A stretch of DNA of 64,000 nucleotides, taken from positions 124,001 to 188,000 of the forward strand of contig NZ_AUBX01000015.1 of NCBI RefSeq assembly GCF_000429465.1, given 5' to 3'. A program made the position numbers and the translations under genes. Origin of the DNA: Algoriphagus vanfongensis DSM 17529 (GTDB lineage: Bacteria > Bacteroidota > Bacteroidia > Cytophagales > Cyclobacteriaceae). This document shows positions 59,037-64,000 of the stretch, one piece after another (positions within the stretch are counted from its first letter, which is position 1; each line of letters opens with the position of its first letter). A model generated the notes under the pieces. The model had not been told where the DNA came from and searched no databases. It saw nothing but the letters and a program-made list of their open reading frames with translations.

Positions 59037-59647
59037 TGTCATCCCATCATTTTGTCAAAGAACAGCAAGAACCAGCGGTACTGATATTGGACCTGGAAAA
59101 AATCACTTTCGACTCCATCAGTCCATTGCTAGAGTGGGTTCCTACAGTTTTGGTATCTGAAAATTGCGTGGATCAGGTCCTTTCGTGGGGCATCAAAATC
59201 GATGTGGTTTTAGCGAGTGAAGACTTTCAAAAGGCAAATTTGAACCTGTTGGAAGAGCAATACCCTTTGAGATTTTATACATCCACAACTGATAATTTTT
59301 TGGCAGATGGACTCCATTATTTAATGGCTTCCAATCATCAAGCAGCTCATCTGGTTGGATTTCCACATGAAAAGGCATTGGAGCTCGGATTGTTTTTGGA
59401 GAAAATGGATCTCACGATTCAAGAAGCCGAATGGAAGTTTTATCCCGTGAAAGGCGGAAAATTCAAGAAGTGGTTTCGCGCCAGCGATATTGAAGTTTTT
59501 GGACAAGAAGGCTTACCCGTAGAATTGGAAAATGAAAACGGAAAACTCATTTTACCACTCACTTATGTGACGATATTGGAAGTTCCGGAAGGCTTCACTG
59601 AAATCCAAGCTCCGGGAGTTTTTTGGATTGGAGAGAGAACTGCTTAA
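59036..59647 (+). CDS. Thiamine pyrophosphokinase-like protein (uncertain)
   Basis: A 203-aa protein. The N-terminus SHHFVKEQQEPAVLILDLEKITFDSISPLLEWVPTVLVSENCVDQVLSWGIKIDVVLAS has the alternating beta/alpha pattern of the N-terminal domain of thiamine pyrophosphokinase, and VVLASEDF may correspond to the GDFDS region. The C-terminal part (GKLILPLTYVTILEVPEGFTEIQAPGVFWIGER) fits the TPK binding domain. Catalytic residues of a true kinase are not clearly conserved, so I treat it as a relative of unknown activity. It is coupled to the membrane dipeptidase gene. It overlaps fRMsr at the convergent ends by 4 bp. Confidence 0.55.
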   Translation: MSSHHFVKEQQEPAVLILDLEKITFDSISPLLEWVPTVLVSENCVDQVLSWGIKIDVVLASEDFQKANLNLLEEQYPLRFYTSTTDNFLADGLHYLMASNHQAAHLVGFPHEKALELGLFLEKMDLTIQEAEWKFYPVKGGKFKKWFRASDIEVFGQEGLPVELENENGKLILPLTYVTILEVPEGFTEIQAPGVFWIGERTA

Positions 59648-60126
59648 AGCGTTCCCGACAAAACAGCCATCAACTTCTCTAAATAAAGCTGATCCGTTTC
59701 ATCGAAGTCATTTAATTGATCGCTGTCCACATCCAATACCATGGCAACTTCAGATCCTTTGAACACAGGAATTACAATTTCCGATCTGGACGCTGAGCTG
59801 CAGGCAATGTGTCCGGGGAATGCATCCACATCAGGCACCAATTGGGTTTTGGCGTCTTTCCAAGCCGTGCCACAAACGCCCTTCCCTAAATTAATTCGAG
59901 TGCAGGCTATCGGTCCCTGAAATGGTCCGAGAACTAATTGCTCACCTTTGACCACGTAGAATCCAACCCAGAAAAAATCAAAGGCCTGCTTCAATGCCGC
60001 TGCAATGTTAGAGAGGTTGGCATACATATCCGGTTCTCCAGAAATCAAGGCTTCGATTTGTGGAAGAACAGCTTCGTATTGTTCTGCTTTGGTTGCAGAT
60101 TCAGGAACATATAGATTTTCAGACAT
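59644..60126 (-). CDS. msrC: Free methionine-(R)-sulfoxide reductase (GAF domain)
   Basis: fRMsr (160 aa) reduces free methionine-R-sulfoxide through a GAF-type fold and active-site cysteines. The GAF domain has DFFWVGFYVVKGEQLVLGPFQGPIACTRI, GVCGTAWKDAKTQLVPDVDAFPGHIACSSASRSEIVIPVF, where Cys in ACTRI, VCGTA and HIACS are the reactive and resolving ones. The C-terminal MVLDVDSDQLNDFDETDQLYLEKL is characteristic. It follows ribD with an 8-nt overlap and so is in the same transcript, which is a frequent Bacteroidota arrangement. Confidence 0.93.
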   Translation of the reverse strand: MSENLYVPESATKAEQYEAVLPQIEALISGEPDMYANLSNIAAALKQAFDFFWVGFYVVKGEQLVLGPFQGPIACTRINLGKGVCGTAWKDAKTQLVPDVDAFPGHIACSSASRSEIVIPVFKGSEVAMVLDVDSDQLNDFDETDQLYLEKLMAVLSGTL

Positions 60127-61144
60127 GGTAATAAATCGCTAATTCGTCTTCTAGAAAATGAACTCTTTCACTTGCAGGATGAGAAATTTGAGGGGCTTTG
60201 ATTCCCTCCAAAAATTTCACTTTCGAGGTAAACACACGGGCCTCGTCCCAAAGTTCGGATTCCAGAAATTTATTGAGAAGCAAAGCTCCTCCTTCTACCA
60301 AAACGCTCTGGATTTTTCTTTCGTGAAGGTCCTCCAAGATCTCTGAGACTTCAAATTTTGGACTTAGCTTTTTCCATTCCAGATTTCCATTGATTTCAGA
60401 CTTTTTCAGATTGTAGCAAATCGTAGGAATACCCTGATCAAAGAGTTTCAACTCAGGAGAAAGTTGTAATTGTCTGTCAACAACCAGCCGAAGGGGATTT
60501 TTCCCAATCCAATCCCGGACATTCAAAGATGGATTATCATAGTGTGCGGTATTTCTACCTACTAGAATCGCATCTTCCTCTGCTCTCCACTTATGAACCT
60601 GCTGCCGACTCAGAGAGTTGGAAATCCACTTGGAGGAAAAATCCTTACGCGCCACAAAACCATCTCTGGATTGAGCCCACTTCAAGATCACATAAGGTCT
60701 TTGCTTTTCGATTTGGGTAAAAAACCGTCGATTTTGAGACCGAGCATCTTTCTCCAAAATACCGGTCTCCACTTCTATGCCAGCATCTTTGAGTAGTTGG
60801 ATCCCTTTTCCACCTACCAATGGATTGGAATCAAAAGCTGCGATTACTACTTTTTTCACCTGCTTTTCCACCAAAAGACTGGCGCAGGGAGGAGTTTTTC
60901 CAAAATGGGCACATGGTTCCAAAGTCACATATACCGTCGATTGTGGAAGTAATTCCGGATTTTTGACCGAAGCGACAGCATTGACTTCGGCATGGGGACC
61001 ACCGTATTCTTTGTGGTATCCTTCTCCGATAATCACGCCCTGATGAACGATCACGCAGCCAACCATGGGATTGGGACTGACATGACCTCGTCCCCACTCC
61101 GCGAGTTCCAGCGCCCTACGCATATAGGTAGCGTGCTCGCTCAT
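60119..61144 (-). CDS. ribD: Bifunctional diaminohydroxyphosphoribosylaminopyrimidine deaminase / 5-amino-6-(5-phosphoribosylamino)uracil reductase
   Basis: RibD (341 aa) performs the second and third steps of riboflavin synthesis from GTP. The N-terminal deaminase has the zinc motif GGPHAEVNAVASV and the PCAHFGKTPPCASLL (PCxxxGxTPPC) block. The reductase domain begins around RPYVILKWAQSRDGFVARKDFS and includes EEDAILVGRNTAHYDNPSLNVRDW and SVLVEGGALLLNKFLE. The length is typical. The start overlaps the DUF4382 gene by 4 bp and its end overlaps fRMsr by 8 bp. The deaminase zinc site is complete, so the enzyme should be active. Confidence 0.95.
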   Translation of the reverse strand: MSEHATYMRRALELAEWGRGHVSPNPMVGCVIVHQGVIIGEGYHKEYGGPHAEVNAVASVKNPELLPQSTVYVTLEPCAHFGKTPPCASLLVEKQVKKVVIAAFDSNPLVGGKGIQLLKDAGIEVETGILEKDARSQNRRFFTQIEKQRPYVILKWAQSRDGFVARKDFSSKWISNSLSRQQVHKWRAEEDAILVGRNTAHYDNPSLNVRDWIGKNPLRLVVDRQLQLSPELKLFDQGIPTICYNLKKSEINGNLEWKKLSPKFEVSEILEDLHERKIQSVLVEGGALLLNKFLESELWDEARVFTSKVKFLEGIKAPQISHPASERVHFLEDELAIYYHV

Positions 61145-61944
61145 TCGGATATTGGTCTAAATGTGATCAGATCCAAAGTCAGGCTTTCTCCAGCTGTTAC
61201 CTCCACATCCAGAAGAGTGTCTGCCAAAAAGCCCTCATCTTTCGGATCAAAATATAAGTCGTATGTACCAGCAGGAAGTCTAAAATAATAGGCTTGATCT
61301 TCACTGATATGAGTGCTTGTAGAATCTCCATCTCGAATTGCAAAAATGGCCGGCCGCAATTGTTCCTGTGCGATAGTACCATAGATTTCTCCCAGATCTC
61401 CTGGCAAAAGCAGACGAATAGACGGATCAAAACTCAGTGAGAGTGGCTCAGTGCTTTGAGTCTGGATGGATTTTTCCAAATCAAAATCCAAGACTACGTC
61501 ATAAGAATAACCCGTTTCCAGATCCAACTCCACTTCCAAAGGGATCCTCGTAGAAGCATTCTCTGCTAAGGGTAGCGGATATCTGTCTTCGTCGTCCCAA
61601 AGAAAATTTTTAGTACCAATCTCAAGCTCCATCCCTACGATCTGACCGACCGGTAAGACTTTTCTGCCTAGCAACAGCACCTCGCCACCAACATAGTCAG
61701 AAACCTTGATCTGCTTGTCACCAAGCTCATAGGGCACAAAAAAGACTTGTTCCTCTGTCTCCCTTCCCTGAACATTCATAGTCACATGTACTCCGAATAT
61801 TTCTACGAATACAGAATCATATCGGGGAGGAGCATCGATCAATACCAAATTGAGAAGTGCTTCTGGTCTGTCCTCAGAGGTGGTACAGGAAGCTAAAAAG
61901 CTCAGGACCAAGAAAACTAAAAGAAGTGGATACCATTTTTTCAC
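61141..61944 (-). CDS. DUF4382 domain lipoprotein (copy 1), GTG start
   Basis: A 267-aa lipoprotein with lipobox LASC (Cys20). The DUF4382 core includes EALLNLVLIDAPPRYDSVFVEIFGVHVTMN, KQIKVSDYVGGEVLLLGRKVLPVGQIVGMELEIG and a C-terminal beta-sandwich with YFRLPAGTYDLYFDPKDEGFLADTLLDVEVTAGESLTL (a carboxypeptidase-regulatory-like fold). Function is unknown; such domains are extracellular. It is the first gene of the ribD operon by a 4-nt overlap. The start is GTG, with a -7 box 4 nt upstream. It is a paralogue of the next gene. Confidence 0.85.
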   Translation of the reverse strand: MKKWYPLLLVFLVLSFLASCTTSEDRPEALLNLVLIDAPPRYDSVFVEIFGVHVTMNVQGRETEEQVFFVPYELGDKQIKVSDYVGGEVLLLGRKVLPVGQIVGMELEIGTKNFLWDDEDRYPLPLAENASTRIPLEVELDLETGYSYDVVLDFDLEKSIQTQSTEPLSLSFDPSIRLLLPGDLGEIYGTIAQEQLRPAIFAIRDGDSTSTHISEDQAYYFRLPAGTYDLYFDPKDEGFLADTLLDVEVTAGESLTLDLITFRPISE

Positions 61945-61948
61945 GAAA

Positions 61949-61956
61949 CAAATTTA
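61949..61956 (-). promoter_or_regulatory. -7 box TAAATTTG 4 nt before the DUF4382 GTG (leaderless candidate)
   Basis: On the minus strand a perfect box ends at 61949 and the GTG is at 61944. No usual -33 element was found. Confidence 0.45.
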
Positions 61957-62023
61957 GCCCAAAACTTGAGAAATCAGGAAATTGGAAGCTTGGTGTCTTG
62001 TAAATACTCAATTCTGCTACCAC

Positions 62024-62062
62024 CCAAAAAAATAAACCGAGCTAGAAATTCTAACTCGGTTT
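62024..62062 (-). terminator. Terminator of DUF4382 copy 2
   Basis: AAACCGAG (62034-62041) pairs with CTCGGTTT (62055-62062), with an inner CTAGA/TCTA extension. On the minus strand TTATTTTTTT follows. Confidence 0.75.
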
Positions 62063-62092
62063 TAAATTCATCTCAGAACAATTCTGATTGAA

Positions 62093-62923
62093 TTATATCT
62101 CTTCTAAAACAATAGGGTCCACTACGGTCATTCCATCATCATCTACTTCCACTCCATCCAGGATTACAGGATGGTAGTTTTCATTTGGCTTGATAGTCAG
62201 AGAATAAATCCCCTCTTCCAGTCCCTGGATTTTAAAATTCCCGTTTTCATCTACATAGGTGGTGAAAGTTTCTCCATTTCTGCTGGCTGTCACCATGATC
62301 TGCTGCGCATCCTGGGGCAATACCTGTCCAGAAATCCCTGCAGCTTCTACCATATAAGCTCTCAAAACTGGCTTCAAATTGATATTTCCTGAATTTCCGG
62401 CAATTACGATTGATTTAGCCACGTCGAAGTCGATAATCAAATCATAGCTCTGGCCCGCTTCGATGTCTTGATCGATTTTGATTTTCAGCCCACTCTGTTG
62501 CGCGCTGGGAGTTTTCAGATAAAATTCTTCCCCACCGATGACCACATAATTATTGGTTCCCAGCAACAGGCGAAACTGATCGATTTCTCCTTCGTCGAAA
62601 TAATGGCTTCCCAAATGCAGTGAATTGTTCCCAGTCAAATCAAGTAGATTGACCATCTGGCTTCCTTCTTCATAAGGAATCTCTACCCATGAAGAATCAT
62701 CTTCGTCATCTGAATCATCATCATCGACGATGTCATCGTCATCCATTTTGACCCGAATGGCCAAAACCTCCACCCAGACTGCTTCAAAATCCCCTGGAGC
62801 ATCGACAAGGTAAAAGTTGACCTGAGCCTTGTTTTCTCTATCTTCAGGCTGATCATTGAAATCACAGGAAACAGCCACCAAGGCTACCAGTGCAATCAGA
62901 AAACTTGAAATATACTTATTCAT
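62093..62923 (-). CDS. DUF4382 domain lipoprotein (copy 2) with an acidic run
   Basis: A 276-aa lipoprotein with a lipobox ending VAVSC (Cys20). The DUF4382 core includes NFYLVDAPGDFEAVWVEVLAIRV and NLLDLTGNNSLHLGSHYFDEGEIDQFRLLLG. A C-terminal beta domain follows (ISGQVLPQDAQQIMVTASRNGETFTTYVDENGNFKIQGLEEGIYSLTIKP). Residues 61-78 are almost entirely Asp/Glu/Ser; this run lies in a loop of the first domain and could bind calcium or mark a disordered linker. It is separated from copy 1 by a terminator and so is a separate transcript. Confidence 0.85.
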   Translation of the reverse strand: MNKYISSFLIALVALVAVSCDFNDQPEDRENKAQVNFYLVDAPGDFEAVWVEVLAIRVKMDDDDIVDDDDSDDEDDSSWVEIPYEEGSQMVNLLDLTGNNSLHLGSHYFDEGEIDQFRLLLGTNNYVVIGGEEFYLKTPSAQQSGLKIKIDQDIEAGQSYDLIIDFDVAKSIVIAGNSGNINLKPVLRAYMVEAAGISGQVLPQDAQQIMVTASRNGETFTTYVDENGNFKIQGLEEGIYSLTIKPNENYHPVILDGVEVDDDGMTVVDPIVLEEI

Positions 62924-62987
62924 AAAATTGAGGTTGATACTGAATGCCTACATCCAAGCACTGTGCCACAATCTAAATCACGATTTT

Positions 62988-63021
62988 TTGGGGATTTTCT
63001 CTGAGAGCCTTCTTATTTTTG
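62988..63021 (+). promoter_or_regulatory. Promoter of the dGTPase gene (-33 TTG, -7 TATTTTTG; leaderless candidate)
   Basis: TTG at 62988-62990 and TATTTTTG at 63014-63021 are 23 nt apart. The first ATG is at 63025, 3 nt after the box, and a second in-frame ATG is at 63028. Confidence 0.55.
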
Positions 63022-63024
63022 GGG

Positions 63025-64000
63025 ATGATGAAATGGGAAAGACTTCTCTCACGTGGGAGATTTGGCGACAAACCGGGGTTTATCCCCACACAAGCAACCA
63101 GAAGTGAATTTGAAGTCGACTATGACCGCATTATTTTTTCTGCACCTTTCAGAAATCTTCAGGACAAAACCCAGGTTTTTCCTTTGCCAGATCAGGCCTT
63201 TGTCCATACTCGATTGACTCACAGTTTGGAGGTGTCTTCTGTCGGGAGATCTCTGGGCAAAGCTGCTGGAGAATACTTACTACAGAAATATTCCAATCTG
63301 GAAAAAACTGGTGTCACCCCTTCAGAAATTGGCGGAATCGTGGCCGCAGCGGCATTGACCCATGATATCGGCAATCCACCATTTGGACATGCGGGAGAGG
63401 AAGCCATCTCTGATTTTTTCAAATTTCACGATTTTGGTAAGGTCTGGGAAAAACACATCCGATCTGAGCAGTGGGCAGATCTCTGCAATTTTGAAGGAAA
63501 TGCACAGGGGTTTCGAATGCTCGTTTCCAAACAATTCGGGCTGAATCTGACCTATGCTACCCTGGCAGCTTTTACCAAATATCCCCGTCCAAGCTTTATT
63601 TCCCACCGGGATTTTGCCAGAAGAAGTCAAAAGAAATTTGGTTTTTTTATCAACCAGCTCACAGATTTTGAGCAAATGGCGGCATTCTTGGGATTAGAAA
63701 AATCCAGTGATGAGTGCTGGTATCGCCACCCATTGGCTTTTCTTGTAGAGGCGGCTGATGATATTTGCTACAGCATCATAGATCTGGAGGATGGATGTAC
63801 GATGGGCTTGGTTTCATTTGAAGAGACTGTTTCACTTTTGGCACCGATCCTTCAAGATAGATTTGATCCCGAGAAACTGAAAAATCGCACCAATGCTCAA
63901 AATTTGGGCGCTTTGCGCGCTCTTGCTATCGGACAATTGATTCAGGAGACTGTAGAAGCCTTTGCGCATTATGAGGAAAGCATGTGCAAGGGAAATTTTG
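63025..64000 (+). CDS. dgt: dGTP triphosphohydrolase (dGTPase), N-terminal part cut by window edge
   Basis: The frame from ATG 63025 stays open to the window edge (325 codons). It is the N-terminal part of a dNTP triphosphohydrolase of the HD superfamily. The opening WERLLSRGRFGDK is followed by ATRSEFEVDYDRIIFSAPFRNLQDKTQVFPLPDQAFVHTRLTHSLEVSSVGRSLG, a diagnostic dGTPase block with His of the HD motif. The HD pair is in AAALTHDIGNPPFGHAGEEAI, and HPLAFLVEAADDICYSIIDLEDG supplies the last metal Asp. Such enzymes regulate dNTP pools and sometimes restrict phage. The start could equally be the ATG at 63028. Confidence 0.92.
   Translation, partial: MMKWERLLSRGRFGDKPGFIPTQATRSEFEVDYDRIIFSAPFRNLQDKTQVFPLPDQAFVHTRLTHSLEVSSVGRSLGKAAGEYLLQKYSNLEKTGVTPSEIGGIVAAAALTHDIGNPPFGHAGEEAISDFFKFHDFGKVWEKHIRSEQWADLCNFEGNAQGFRMLVSKQFGLNLTYATLAAFTKYPRPSFISHRDFARRSQKKFGFFINQLTDFEQMAAFLGLEKSSDECWYRHPLAFLVEAADDICYSIIDLEDGCTMGLVSFEETVSLLAPILQDRFDPEKLKNRTNAQNLGALRALAIGQLIQETVEAFAHYEESMCKGNF

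Noticed and set aside
62856..63107. An 83-codon plus-strand frame overlapping the dgt start
   Set aside because: The frame that carries the HD-domain dGTPase motifs is a different one and is supported by a promoter and by continuous family similarity.
1..64000. CRISPR array, tRNA, rRNA, transposase, phage or toxin-antitoxin genes
   Set aside because: I saw no spaced repeat arrays of CRISPR type, no tRNA cloverleaf or rRNA blocks, and no transposase, integrase or phage structural motif. tRNA detection by eye is weak, so this is not absolute.

Overview
The window is chromosomal DNA of a Bacteroidota bacterium, most likely a member of the Cytophagales close to Cyclobacteriaceae/Algoriphagus. 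Three lines of evidence support this. First, it carries phylum-specific genes: GldB, GldD, two PorP/SprF proteins, a SprB-like type B-sorted T9SS protein and two DUF4382 lipoproteins. Second, the -7 promoter boxes are of the TAnnTTTG type. Third, there are almost no Shine-Dalgarno sequences. The genus is inferred from general resemblance, not from a search. No rRNA, tRNA, CRISPR array, transposase, phage gene or plasmid gene was seen, so this is core chromosome plus one polysaccharide island.

Layout. 1-9.9 kb: the start of recF (cut by the window edge), pdhA, a TPR membrane protein, ribH, aspartokinase, an OsmC protein, small membrane proteins, rlmF, a SIMPL protein, an M14 carboxypeptidase-like lipoprotein and a dipeptide epimerase. 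9.9-13.8 kb: an OmpR-type two-component pair and lysA. 14-18.5 kb: a surface module in which two PorP/SprF paralogues flank a SprB-repeat protein with a type B T9SS sorting domain. 18.5-29.2 kb: a porin/MscS pair, an M28 peptidase, a LytTR/LytS pair, a TolQ/ExbB-like protein, a GH18 lipoprotein, CcmB and a P1 peptidase.

29.4-47 kb: a mostly plus-strand polysaccharide locus. It begins translationally coupled to nth and contains an asparagine-synthase homologue, a GT4, a radical SAM/SPASM protein, Wza-, Wzz-, Wzx- and Wzy-like proteins, four more glycosyltransferases and a hexapeptide acyltransferase. gldB sits inside it on the opposite strand. No initiating phosphoglycosyl transferase and no tyrosine autokinase is present in the window.

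47-64 kb: recG, a sugar-kinase-like phosphotransferase divergent from a sodium:solute symporter, gldD, a DinB protein, a 50-residue membrane protein, a kynurenine-to-quinolinate operon (haaO, kynU, kmo, nitroreductase), a membrane dipeptidase, a possible thiamine-pyrophosphokinase-like protein, fRMsr, ribD, two DUF4382 lipoproteins and the start of a dGTPase gene.

The most notable observations are these. Six genes have a perfect TAnnTTTG box only 3-4 nt before the start codon, which predicts leaderless mRNAs. A 33-bp perfect palindrome lies in frame inside a glycosyltransferase gene and differs by a compensatory base-pair change from an intergenic copy 31 kb away. The PorP/SprB-like/PorP sandwich also stands out. 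No clearly new defence or biosynthetic system was found.
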